Positions 6,878 through 14,786 of a stretch of 21,886 nucleotides of DNA are shown here, piece by piece; the first letter of the stretch is position 1; each line of letters begins with the position of its first letter. Made by a program: the position numbers and the translations under genes. Origin of the DNA: Alphaproteobacteria bacterium (lineage in GTDB: Bacteria; Pseudomonadota; Alphaproteobacteria; UBA7887); the NCBI GenBank assembly GCA_028289725.1, contig JANQOH010000195.1:1-21886 (forward strand), in the 5' to 3' direction. The notes under the pieces were generated by a model. That model was not told the origin of the DNA. It ran no database searches and saw only the letters and a program-made list of their open reading frames with translations.

Positions 6878-9808
6878 TTAGGTCTCCAGCGTAAAGGACA
6901 TTAAAGTATTCTTCGACGGATCGTGGTCCTGGAGAAGTCTGTGACCTTCGTCGACAAACCCTGCGCTTTGCAAAGCATCGACCCAGTGATCGATCCCAGC
7001 AAAGTGTCTTGGTTCGGCCTCGTTTTGTGCCCATGGCACGTCGAGACCCGCATTGAAGACCGTGTGAACCAAAGACACGAACGTGATCATCGCGTCGTCC
7101 GCCGCGTCATGATCGCGCAAGACGAACGTCCCGCCGTCCCGAAGCACGCGCGCGATCGACGCGATGTAGTCCCTTAGACGGTCCGGGGCGCAGTGATGCA
7201 GGCCGATAAAACAGGTCACAAGGTCAAGGCTGTCATCGGGTATCACGTCCGCCGGAATTGGCGCGTAGTCGTCCAACGGAAAGAACGTTCCGATCTTTGG
7301 CACCTGGCCCCGCTCCAAAATCTCGGGCGGTGAGAAATCGGGCGCCACGTCGTTGGTCAGGTAGATCGGCCCTTCGATATCGAGAATCTTCGACAACGGT
7401 TTCACATAGCGGCCGGTTGATCCGATCTCCAGATACCCTTCAACCGATCTGTTTCCGTCGAGGATCCGGCTGACCTGAGCGGCGATTTCGCGCTTTTGCT
7501 TCGCCAGTGCCGGCACCGCCAGCGTCAATTCGCTGAGGAATGGTTTGATGCCCGGCAGGCCCCGCTGCACATGCCGGTAAATGTCACGATCGGTTTCCTG
7601 AGCACCGCAGGCTTGCTTGATCAACGCGTGAAACCGGTTCTCGGGATAGATGCGGTAGATATTCTGCAAGAACAGATAGAACTTATCCCGCCAATCATCG
7701 TCTTCGTAGATCGCGCGAAATTCAGACCCGTTCGACGCCCCTTCTTCCGCGTCTTCCGCGTCCGCCGCATAATACTTTTCCCACAGAGCGTTGCGGAACC
7801 GATTATCAGGATCCAGCCGCCGCTTGGCGGTGAACAACTTCTTTGCGTCGGGATACGCCTGGCGAAACTGTGCGGGCGTGGCGTGTGGTTGGTATGGCAA
7901 GTAATACGCGCCGCCGAGATCGATCGCCGCTTGAATCAATTCGCGCGTCCACACCTCTATATTCGCGGTTTCATCGGCGTCCGTGCCTTGCTTGTAATAA
8001 AGGACGAACGCGAAGCATTCCTGCCGCGCCCAAGACAAATAGGATCCGGTATCGGCATAGGCGTGACGGATCGAAATGTTGACGACATTCACCCGATGCC
8101 TGTTGAGGATCTCGCGCGATGCCGCGACGAATTCGTCGAACTTGTCCGTCGCAACAAAATATTCCTGCAGAACGTAGGTGTATCGGTCCTTGAGGAGCGG
8201 CTCCAATTCCTCAACATCGTAGCCCGCCTCATAGTTCCGCCAGTGAACCGCGTCAAAGGCGTAAAAAAGCGGTTCGAGGAGATGCTCGCGGCGCCACTTG
8301 CCAAACGGCGTCTCGGTGATCGCCCACATAATATATTTCTCGAGCAGATAAAGCCGGCGGCGTGGCTTGAGGCGGGACTTCTTTGTCACGGGGCGGTCGG
8401 TCTCGACCCAAGTTACAGAAGACGCACGCGCGAAATTGGGTGGGAACAGATCGGCATTGTGAAAGACAACGCCATCCGCGTCCCGCACATCGTCCCTGAA
8501 ATGCGCCAAATAGTCGCTTGTATCGATTTTCTTGCGGAGGCGCCGAACGCGCTTGTTTTCCGCGAGTGACAAGCGCGCCGCGAGGATAATTCCAAGCGCG
8601 CCATAGCCGCCGACGACGCCGTAAAAAATCGTCTTGTTTTTCTTCGGGCTGGCGCGAATGACTTGGCCGTCGTGCAGCATCACGTCGATGTCGAGGATCG
8701 ATAGGATCAACGGGCCCAGACCAATATAGCGTCCGTGACAGTTGACGCTGATCGAACCGCCAAGCGTGAAATTCGCATAGGTCTGCATGATCTTGATCGA
8801 CAGATCATATTCGTCGATCGCCGCTTGAATGTCGCGCCAACGCGTCCCGCTTTCGGCGCGAATGGTGCGTGCCTCGGGATCGATCTCCAGGATGCGGTTC
8901 ATGCCCCGCATATCGACATGCAGACTTTCGGGCGACGCGGTTTGTCCGCCCATGCTGAACCGCCCGCCGCCGATCGAGATCGGGCCGCTCGTATTGCTGA
9001 TGACGCGTTGGAGCTGCTCTACCGAGCTTGGCGCAATCACCGCGCCCACCGGCGTCGGATTCAGGCCCGTGACATCGTTGACCACGAGCGGATTGGCGGT
9101 ATTGAGATCGAACGAACGCCGGTGCCGCTCCGCGATGGGCACCAGATCGTGCCGCATGCGAATAAGCCGCGGCAAACCATGCGCCTCTTCCAATTCGTCG
9201 GATCCGGACGTGAACATCTCAACGAAGCCATGCTTTTTGTAGAAGCCGATAGCGCCGCTGTTGATCGCCGTGACATCGAGCTCGACCGCATCGCACCCGG
9301 CCGCGCGCGCGCGTTCGATCGCGCTCTGGAGCAGTTGCTTGCCGAGGCCGAGGCCGCGAACGTCGCCATCGGTCGCGATATTGTTGATGTAGTACGTGTT
9401 CTCGCGCGGCTTCGGCACATATTCGGACAGGGTGGGATCGACCGTGCGAACCAGCCGCCACCACTGAGACGGCGGGCTGGCCAGGAAAAGCGAGAGCCCG
9501 CCGCGAAATTCTTCGGCCGCCAGGACTTCGCCGCGATAGCCGACTTCGATGCCGACGACCTGCCCGTCCAGGACGGCTTTCGTCGCATGGGCGTGGCTGA
9601 AATGGCCGAGCGATTTCTTGAACAGCTTGCCGATGACGCGCTCGGCGCCTTGGCGCCCGCCAAACATGAAATCGAGCAGTTCGTGCCCTGTCTCATAGAT
9701 GAGCGCACGGGCCGCCACATGGTCGCCCGGCTCCGCAGGCTCAATTCGAACATCACGCTGTGCCAAATCTGCACCCCCGCACGATTTTGTCGCTTTTATC
9801 ACCCCCAT
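6878..9808 (-). CDS. Three-domain fusion: GNAT acetyltransferase, FAD-linked oxidase, SAM methyltransferase
   Basis: 976 residues from the ATG at 9808. Residues about 20-225 are a GNAT domain with motif A INNIATDGDVRGLGLGKQLL (acetyl-CoA loop RGLGLG, 151-156) and IGFYKKHGF. Residues about 235-420 are a PCMH-type FAD-binding domain: SIGGGRFSMGGQT (278-290), TLGGSISVNCHGR (348-360), GVVGGYGALG (397-406). Residues about 420-680 resemble the C-terminal half of aldonolactone-oxidase-like enzymes and end in RRLDPDNRFRNALWEKYY. Residues about 785-976 form a methyltransferase domain: YLEIGSTGRYVKPL, LDLVTCFIGLHHC, LRDGGTFVLRDHD. Arg283 stands where covalent flavoproteins of this family carry the FAD-linked His, so flavin is probably bound non-covalently. 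The start is uncertain: a TTG at 9766 with GCGGGGGTG upstream, and a GTG at 9862, are alternatives. No signal peptide is seen. Substrate and pathway are unknown. Confidence 0.88.
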   Translation of the reverse strand: MGVIKATKSCGGADLAQRDVRIEPAEPGDHVAARALIYETGHELLDFMFGGRQGAERVIGKLFKKSLGHFSHAHATKAVLDGQVVGIEVGYRGEVLAAEEFRGGLSLFLASPPSQWWRLVRTVDPTLSEYVPKPRENTYYINNIATDGDVRGLGLGKQLLQSAIERARAAGCDAVELDVTAINSGAIGFYKKHGFVEMFTSGSDELEEAHGLPRLIRMRHDLVPIAERHRRSFDLNTANPLVVNDVTGLNPTPVGAVIAPSSVEQLQRVISNTSGPISIGGGRFSMGGQTASPESLHVDMRGMNRILEIDPEARTIRAESGTRWRDIQAAIDEYDLSIKIMQTYANFTLGGSISVNCHGRYIGLGPLILSILDIDVMLHDGQVIRASPKKNKTIFYGVVGGYGALGIILAARLSLAENKRVRRLRKKIDTSDYLAHFRDDVRDADGVVFHNADLFPPNFARASSVTWVETDRPVTKKSRLKPRRRLYLLEKYIMWAITETPFGKWRREHLLEPLFYAFDAVHWRNYEAGYDVEELEPLLKDRYTYVLQEYFVATDKFDEFVAASREILNRHRVNVVNISIRHAYADTGSYLSWARQECFAFVLYYKQGTDADETANIEVWTRELIQAAIDLGGAYYLPYQPHATPAQFRQAYPDAKKLFTAKRRLDPDNRFRNALWEKYYAADAEDAEEGASNGSEFRAIYEDDDWRDKFYLFLQNIYRIYPENRFHALIKQACGAQETDRDIYRHVQRGLPGIKPFLSELTLAVPALAKQKREIAAQVSRILDGNRSVEGYLEIGSTGRYVKPLSKILDIEGPIYLTNDVAPDFSPPEILERGQVPKIGTFFPLDDYAPIPADVIPDDSLDLVTCFIGLHHCAPDRLRDYIASIARVLRDGGTFVLRDHDAADDAMITFVSLVHTVFNAGLDVPWAQNEAEPRHFAGIDHWVDALQSAGFVDEGHRLLQDHDPSKNTLMSFTLET

Positions 9809-9951
9809 AGCGTGCCGGTAAACGACGAGGGACCGCATGCGTCGCGGCTTTCGATGACACACTACGCGTCAGGCCAAAAGTCTTTGACCCTGTCTGGCCC
9901 TTGCACCAATGTGCGCGCCGCACGGTTTTGGGCTACCGGAGGGATCGATCG

Positions 9952-10923
9952 ATGGACTACACACGCTTGGGAAACACAGGGCTCAGCGTGTCGCGGATTT
10001 GCCTCGGCACCATGACCTACGGCAATCCCAATTGGCGGCCGTGGGTGCTCGAAGAAGACGCCTCCCGCCCGTTCATCAAGGACGCGCTCGAAGCCGGCAT
10101 CAATTTTTTCGATACCGCCGACATTTATTCGATCGGCGGGTCGGAGGAAATTCTCGGCCGCGCGCTCCGCGATTTCGCCAAGCGCGACGAGGTGGTGATC
10201 GCGACCAAACTGTTCGGCCCGATGGGCCCCGGCCAAAACCAGCGCGGTCTATCACGCAAGCACGTCATGGAAGCGATCGACGCCTCGCTCAGCCGCCTCG
10301 GCACCGACTTCATCGATCTCTATCAAATTCACCGCTGGGACGACGCGACGCCGATCGAAGAAACCATGGAGGCGCTCAACGACGTGGTGCGCGCGGGCAA
10401 AGCGCGCTACATCGGCGCGTCATCCATGTTCGCCTGGCAATTCGCCAAGGCGCAGCACACCGCCGAGAGGAACGGCTGGGCCAAGTTCGTCTCGATGCAG
10501 AACTACTACAACCTCGCCTATCGCGAGGAAGAACGAGAAATGCTGCCGCTCTGCGCCGATCAAGGCGTCGGCGTGATCCCGTGGAGCCCCTTGGCGCGCG
10601 GCTTTCTGGTGCGCGATCCCGGCACCGAAACCGCCCGCAGCCAGTCCGACGATTTCGTGCAGTCGCTCGACATCGGCAAACCGTCCGATGTGAAGGTTCG
10701 CGACACCCTGCACGCCGTCGCCGACCGCCTCGGCGCGCGCCGCTCCCAAGTCGCCATCGCCTGGCTGCTCAGCAAACCCGTCGTCACCGCCCCGATCATC
10801 GGCGCATCAAAGGACCACCATTTGCATGACGCCCTCGCCGCCCTCGACCTCACTTTGTCCGACGACGACATCGCCGAACTCGAAGCCCCCTACGAAGCCC
10901 AACGCGTCGCCGGACATAGTTAG
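9952..10923 (+). CDS. Aldo/keto reductase
   Basis: 323 residues, a standard AKR barrel. The catalytic tetrad is complete: Asp54 and Tyr59 in FFDTADIYS, Lys86 in VIATKLFGP, His127 in YQIHRWD. The C-terminal IIGASKDHHL matches the NADPH-binding end of the barrel, and the N-terminal MDYTRLGNTGLSVSRICLGT is typical of the YajO/YghZ-like oxidoreductases. The reaction is NADPH-dependent reduction of an aldehyde or ketone. The ATG at 9952 is preceded by GGAGGGA at good spacing. The gene is divergent from the three-domain protein (about 140 bp between starts), so the two could share a control region. Its stop is 33 bp from the stop of the convergent antiporter gene. Confidence 0.95.
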   Translation: MDYTRLGNTGLSVSRICLGTMTYGNPNWRPWVLEEDASRPFIKDALEAGINFFDTADIYSIGGSEEILGRALRDFAKRDEVVIATKLFGPMGPGQNQRGLSRKHVMEAIDASLSRLGTDFIDLYQIHRWDDATPIEETMEALNDVVRAGKARYIGASSMFAWQFAKAQHTAERNGWAKFVSMQNYYNLAYREEEREMLPLCADQGVGVIPWSPLARGFLVRDPGTETARSQSDDFVQSLDIGKPSDVKVRDTLHAVADRLGARRSQVAIAWLLSKPVVTAPIIGASKDHHLHDALAALDLTLSDDDIAELEAPYEAQRVAGHS

Positions 10924-10956
10924 CCGGCTGACCAAAATCGGGAATTTGGGCGGCCT

Positions 10957-12213
10957 TTAAGTGGTCCGCTCAAACAAGGGCAGGCCGCGCGCCATGACGT
11001 GGCGGAACCAGGCGCCGGCGGCGAGTGAGGTGACGATCGCCACCAGCACCAGCGCGACAAACAAGCGTTCGTCGATCAGGCCGAAATCGAACGCGACGCT
11101 AGCAAGCACGATGCCCGGGCCGCCGCGCGTGTTCATGGCCATCGCGAAATGCCAGCTCGTGAGCCGGCTGCAACGCGCGCCCCGCATCGTCACATAGACA
11201 CAAGCTCCCACCACGGCGGTGGAGAACAGCAAAAAGCCGCCGAACAGGACCGGATCGAACGCGCCCGGCAGATCGATGCGGAAACCGACGATCGCGAAAT
11301 AGATCGGAATGAAAAAGCCGAGGCCGAAGGACGAGATCCGTTCTTTCGCATCGTCGAATTCCTTCGACGGCATGGCGCCCAACACGATTCCGGCGAGAAA
11401 CGCGCCGAACACGACATTGACGTCCAGCGCCGCGGCCAGAGACACCATCAACAGACACCAAATCAGAGCGTAGCCGAGCCGTGACGCCTTGATCACCAGA
11501 TTGAGCCGCAACCGGTTGGCGTAACGCAGGATCGGCGGCCCGACAATCAACGTCGCGGCGGTAAAAGCGATGGTACGGAGCGCCGCCAACCCGGCCTCCG
11601 AGAATGACGGCGCTTGGCTCGCGGCCAGGCTGGTCGCCACCGCCAGCACCGCCCACAAAAGCACGTCCTGCACGGTCGAGACGGCGATGACGATCTTGGC
11701 AAACCGCGTCTCGATGATCCGGAGATCGATGAAGATTCGCGAAATCACCGGGATCGACGTCACCGTCACCGCAATCGCAAAGATCAGCCCAAGCGTGAGT
11801 TCGTTGCCGCGCGGCCCGACATAGCCGCCCAAATCGAGCCAATGCGCCGCCGCCCATCCGGCCGCGAACGGCACAATGGTCGCGCCCGCCAGCAGCACGC
11901 CGGCCAGCCGCCGGTCGTCGGATTCGAAGCGCCGCTGCACCCGAAACCCGGCGGTGAACATCAGCAGCATCAGACCCAGCCAATAGACCGCCGACAGTAA
12001 TTTGCCGTTCAGCGGATCGTCGGGCACCAGCCAGCTCGTGACGTCGGGCAGCAACAAGCCGAGCACCGAGGGGCCGATCAAGAGGCCGCCGCAAATCTCA
12101 CCAATCACGCGCGGCAGCCGAAAGCGCTCAAACGCATAGCCCACACTGTGCGCCATGATCAGCAACGTCACGGTGGAGATCAGAAATTGGGTCAGTTCGC
12201 TGTTGGTCAGCAT
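10957..12213 (-). CDS. Cation:proton antiporter (CPA2/KefB-like membrane domain)
   Basis: 418 residues, almost all hydrophobic, with about 11-12 membrane helices. Features of the CPA2 exchanger fold are visible: RLPRVIGEICGGLLIGPSVLG near the N-terminus (32-52), the unwound-helix region AVTVTSIPVISRIF (148-161), the ion-binding VQD (181-183), FGAFLAGIVLG (269-279) and NTRGGPGIVL (361-370). A single Asp in VQD, instead of the DD pair of electrogenic NapA/NhaA types, points to electroneutral Na+ or K+/H+ exchange. The C-terminus ends right after the last helix, so the RCK/TrkA nucleotide-binding domain of KefB/KefC is absent. It acts in the inner membrane, probably in pH or cation homeostasis. 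ATG 12213 is the first start in the frame, and no good ribosome binding site is visible. Confidence 0.9.
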   Translation of the reverse strand: MLTNSELTQFLISTVTLLIMAHSVGYAFERFRLPRVIGEICGGLLIGPSVLGLLLPDVTSWLVPDDPLNGKLLSAVYWLGLMLLMFTAGFRVQRRFESDDRRLAGVLLAGATIVPFAAGWAAAHWLDLGGYVGPRGNELTLGLIFAIAVTVTSIPVISRIFIDLRIIETRFAKIVIAVSTVQDVLLWAVLAVATSLAASQAPSFSEAGLAALRTIAFTAATLIVGPPILRYANRLRLNLVIKASRLGYALIWCLLMVSLAAALDVNVVFGAFLAGIVLGAMPSKEFDDAKERISSFGLGFFIPIYFAIVGFRIDLPGAFDPVLFGGFLLFSTAVVGACVYVTMRGARCSRLTSWHFAMAMNTRGGPGIVLASVAFDFGLIDERLFVALVLVAIVTSLAAGAWFRHVMARGLPLFERTT

Positions 12214-12487
12214 CGTCGGAAGGGGCGCGGACGCGCATGCGCCGGTTGAAAAGCCGATGAGGCGGCGCCTCGGGGATCAGCGGAAAAGTGGGTCGAACCT
12301 ATGTCGGGACCACAGGGTTCGGCAAGATGATTTCTAAGCGCCCGATGCCGCGGGTGCACGGCGCCGAAGCGCCCATATCGGCCGCTAAGCCCGCGTCGGC
12401 CGCCGGTTTGCAAAATGCGAGGCCGCCACGATAGATTGCGCGCCGAGGCAGACCGATCGACCCCACAAGCCATGAAAAGGATGCCCA

Positions 12488-12889
12488 ATGTCCCGCGCCC
12501 CCGCATCAACGCTCGTGATCATGAGCGTGCTATGGACCGCCGCCGCGCCGTCGCTCGCCGCCGATTTCGCCATCGATTTTAACTGGGACGGCATAGAACG
12601 CTGTTCTTCGACGCCGCCCGAGATCACCGTGTCGGACGTGCCGGACGGCACCGCGACCTTTGACGTCAAAATGGTCGATCTCGATTTCACCGGGTACAAC
12701 CACGGTGGCGGCACGGCGCCGAACACCGGCGACGGGTCGATTGTTGAGGGTGACTACGACACCTCCAATTACCGCGGCCCCTGCCCGCCCGGCACCACGC
12801 ATACCTACGAATTCACGGTCCAGGCGCTTGATGCCGGCGGCGCATCGCTCGCGACCGCCACGGCCAAGGCCGACTTCCCGCCGGAATAG
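12488..12889 (+). CDS. Secreted PEBP/YbhB-like protein, degenerate
   Basis: 133 residues. The first 24 form a Sec signal peptide ending PSLA-ADF, so the protein is periplasmic or secreted. The mature part resembles the phosphatidylethanolamine-binding protein (Raf-kinase-inhibitor-like) family. The strongest match is YRGPCPPGTTHTYEFTVQAL near residues 97-116, close to the family's GPCPPG-x-HRY-F-ALD signature. The earlier ligand-site motif is altered: family DDPDAP appears as VDLDF, and the usual HW motif is replaced by a glycine-rich NHGGGTAP. It is short for the family (usually 150-190). AAAAGGA sits at the right distance before ATG 12488. The next gene starts 2 bp after its stop, so translation is probably coupled. 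A binding or inhibitor role is inferred, not shown. Confidence 0.75.
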   Translation: MSRAPASTLVIMSVLWTAAAPSLAADFAIDFNWDGIERCSSTPPEITVSDVPDGTATFDVKMVDLDFTGYNHGGGTAPNTGDGSIVEGDYDTSNYRGPCPPGTTHTYEFTVQALDAGGASLATATAKADFPPE

Positions 12890-12891
12890 CC

Positions 12892-13722
12892 ATGACACAA
12901 CCTTCGCCCGCCATCGCTTTTTATGAACGCCACCCGATCTCCGCGGCGCAAATCATGGCGCGCCTTCAGGCGCAGCGCGGCTCGCTCGACGGCTTGAGCC
13001 CGCCCGACCTGTTCGACCACGACCAAGATCACTACGGCGCGCTCGCCGCCAATGATGCGCTCGGTGCCGCCGCCAACATGGCGGCGGGAAAGACGGTCGC
13101 CGACTTTTGCGCCGGCCTCGGCGGGCCGGCACGCTATTACGCGCACGCATTCGGCGTGTCCGTAACTGGGGTCGAACTCACCCCGGCGCGTGTCGATGGC
13201 GCGGCCGCGCTCACCAAGTTGGTCGGCCTTGAGGACCGCGTGCGCGTGGTTGAAGGCAACGTCATGGACGTCCCGCTCGACGATGAAAGCACGGATGCCG
13301 TGGTCAGCCAGGAAGCCTTCCTGCACGTGCCCGAAACCGCGCGGGCGCTCGGCGAGGCCTATCGCATCCTGAAAAAGGGCGGGCGGCTCGCATTCACCGA
13401 TTGGGTGCTGCACGAGCCGATGACCGACGCGGAAGCGGCCGTGATGAAGCGCGGCCAAGCGGTCCAAGACCTGCAAAGCCCCGACAGTTATCAGACCTTG
13501 CTGCGCGAAGCCGGGTTCACCGTCGTCGCGGTCGACGATTTGACGGCGGAATGGGGCCCAATCCTCGAAAAACGCTTCGCCATGTACCGCGCACTCCGCG
13601 AGGAAACCGAGAAAGCCGGCACCCCCTCCGGCGACGACGCGTTCTACGAATCCTACGCGCTCCTCGTCGCCCTGGTAACCCGCGGCACCCTCGGCGGCGC
13701 CCGCTTCACGGCGGAGAAATAG
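12892..13722 (+). CDS. SAM-dependent methyltransferase (class I)
   Basis: 276 residues. The Rossmann core is clear: motif I VADFCAGLGGPAR (69-81), GVELTP (93-98) as the SAM-ribose strand, GNVMDVPL (122-129), AVVSQEAFLHV (136-146) and LKKGGRLAFTD (160-170). The arrangement resembles UbiE-like and sarcosine/dimethylglycine N-methyltransferases. The Cys in FCAGLGG replaces the more usual acidic-x-Gly start of motif I, as in several small-molecule methyltransferases of this branch. It has no ribosome binding site of its own and begins 2 bp after the PEBP-like gene, so it is probably translated by coupling. A further gene begins 17 bp after its stop. The acceptor substrate is unknown. Confidence 0.9.
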   Translation: MTQPSPAIAFYERHPISAAQIMARLQAQRGSLDGLSPPDLFDHDQDHYGALAANDALGAAANMAAGKTVADFCAGLGGPARYYAHAFGVSVTGVELTPARVDGAAALTKLVGLEDRVRVVEGNVMDVPLDDESTDAVVSQEAFLHVPETARALGEAYRILKKGGRLAFTDWVLHEPMTDAEAAVMKRGQAVQDLQSPDSYQTLLREAGFTVVAVDDLTAEWGPILEKRFAMYRALREETEKAGTPSGDDAFYESYALLVALVTRGTLGGARFTAEK

Positions 13723-13739
13723 CGGCCCGAGACGGCGAT

Positions 13740-14765
13740 ATGCGACGCGGCCGAATTCAAGCGACCCTGTTACTGGTGCTGGCGCTTAGCCTCGTTTTGA
13801 TTGCTGAGAACGCGGTGCGAGGCCCGGCTTTCGATGTCGGCAAGCCTGTCGATGGCCACCTCATCTTGCAGGTCGATCTTGACGTGGTCCGCACCGAAGC
13901 CCTCGAACAACTGGTTGACGAACTTCGCCCGACCCTTCGCATGAACCGTATCGGTTACACCGGCTTGGGTCGAAACGGCGATCGCGTTGAGTTTTCGCTG
14001 AGAGACGTCGAGCATGTGGACGCGGTTTTGGGTCTGTTTTCCGACGATTCTGCAGGGGTCTTGGTCCAACGCGACGGCACCGATTTTCGGATCACCCTTA
14101 GTGTCGACCGACTCAATCAAGCACGGGACAATAGCCGACAAAGGCTGCTCTACTTCCTTCGCGCCTATTATGAACGGAACGACCTCAACGCTATCGGCCT
14201 TCGAGCTCACGGCAGTGAATGTGTGCTGGTGCCGATTGCCCCCCTATCCGCGCTCGATAATTTGCCGATGGGCGGCCCTTACCGCGACGCGGCGTCGATA
14301 CCATCAATCTCGATCCATGAGATCGACACGGAGAGCACACCGTCAACCGCAGAGCTTCCCGCGGGATCATTCCTCGTACTCGCCGATCGTACGGTCTCTA
14401 GTGAAATGGAAGGAGCCTATGTGCTTCGCAAAAGAGTGCTGTTGCCGTCGGACAGCTATCTCGATGCGTCAGTCGAAATGGAAGCCGCCGGACCGGCATT
14501 GATCATACGGTTTGATGCGGTATTGCCATGGCCAAGCTGGATACCAAGCAGCGCAATTCCCAAGCCGGACGTCGCTTTGGTCTATCGCGATTCAAGAAAC
14601 GGTGACGAGAAAATCATAGCCGTCGGACAATTTGAACTGCGCGATCTGCGAGAGGCGGTGATACGTGGGAACTTCACCGTGGCGCACGCGGAACATACAG
14701 CCCGCTTGTTCGAATTGGTTCACCAGGCCGTTCACATGAACATCGTCGATTTCTGTTCGGACTAG
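13740..14765 (+). CDS. Exported protein resembling the SecD periplasmic P1 region only
   Basis: 341 residues from ATG 13740. One N-terminal hydrophobic segment (ATLLLVLALSLVLIAENAV, 8-26) is followed by a soluble part that tracks the SecD first periplasmic domain. VDGHLILQVDLDVVRTEALE (37-56) and RIGYTGLGRNGDRVEFSLRD (70-89) match the SecD GLDLxGG...LLLEVD...Y..L...G..V.VRL.D region. ARDNSRQRLLYFLRAYY (128-144) matches the SecD R-DNA...I...R..LG segment. PAGSFLVL...YVLRKRVLL (207-235) and RGNFTVAHAEHTARLFELV (309-327) match the P1 head and the SecD GNFT-EEA-LA-LLR end. The protein stops just where SecD's second helix would start, so the five remaining helices are missing. The signature GLDLRGG is degraded to GKPVDG. 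It is probably periplasmic, anchored by the one helix. The frame is also open upstream inside the methyltransferase gene, but that part looks non-coding. Confidence 0.75.
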   Translation: MRRGRIQATLLLVLALSLVLIAENAVRGPAFDVGKPVDGHLILQVDLDVVRTEALEQLVDELRPTLRMNRIGYTGLGRNGDRVEFSLRDVEHVDAVLGLFSDDSAGVLVQRDGTDFRITLSVDRLNQARDNSRQRLLYFLRAYYERNDLNAIGLRAHGSECVLVPIAPLSALDNLPMGGPYRDAASIPSISIHEIDTESTPSTAELPAGSFLVLADRTVSSEMEGAYVLRKRVLLPSDSYLDASVEMEAAGPALIIRFDAVLPWPSWIPSSAIPKPDVALVYRDSRNGDEKIIAVGQFELRDLREAVIRGNFTVAHAEHTARLFELVHQAVHMNIVDFCSD

Positions 14766-14786
14766 CCGGCCGACGCATTCGATCGG

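Noticed and set aside
7496..8569. 357-codon open frame on the + strand
   Set aside because: It is antisense to the FAD-oxidase part of the three-domain gene. Its translation shows no domain motifs and is arginine/isoleucine-rich as expected from the complement of a GC-rich gene.
8735..10015. 426-codon open frame on the + strand
   Set aside because: It is antisense to the GNAT and flavin domains and runs into the aldo/keto reductase in a different frame; no recognisable motif.
11099..12094. 331-codon open frame on the - strand inside the antiporter
   Set aside because: Same strand but another frame than the antiporter, with arginine-rich sequence and no membrane segments; a shadow.
12294..12321. 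CGAACC / GGTTCG inverted repeat considered as part of a tRNA
   Set aside because: Only a 6-bp stem with a 16-nt loop; no acceptor stem or other tRNA arms can be built around it.
13401..13739. N-terminal extension of the SecD-like frame into the methyltransferase gene
   Set aside because: The extra 113 residues are almost all Arg, Pro, Gly and Ala, and they overlap a well-supported methyltransferase. The signal-like helix begins right after ATG 13740.
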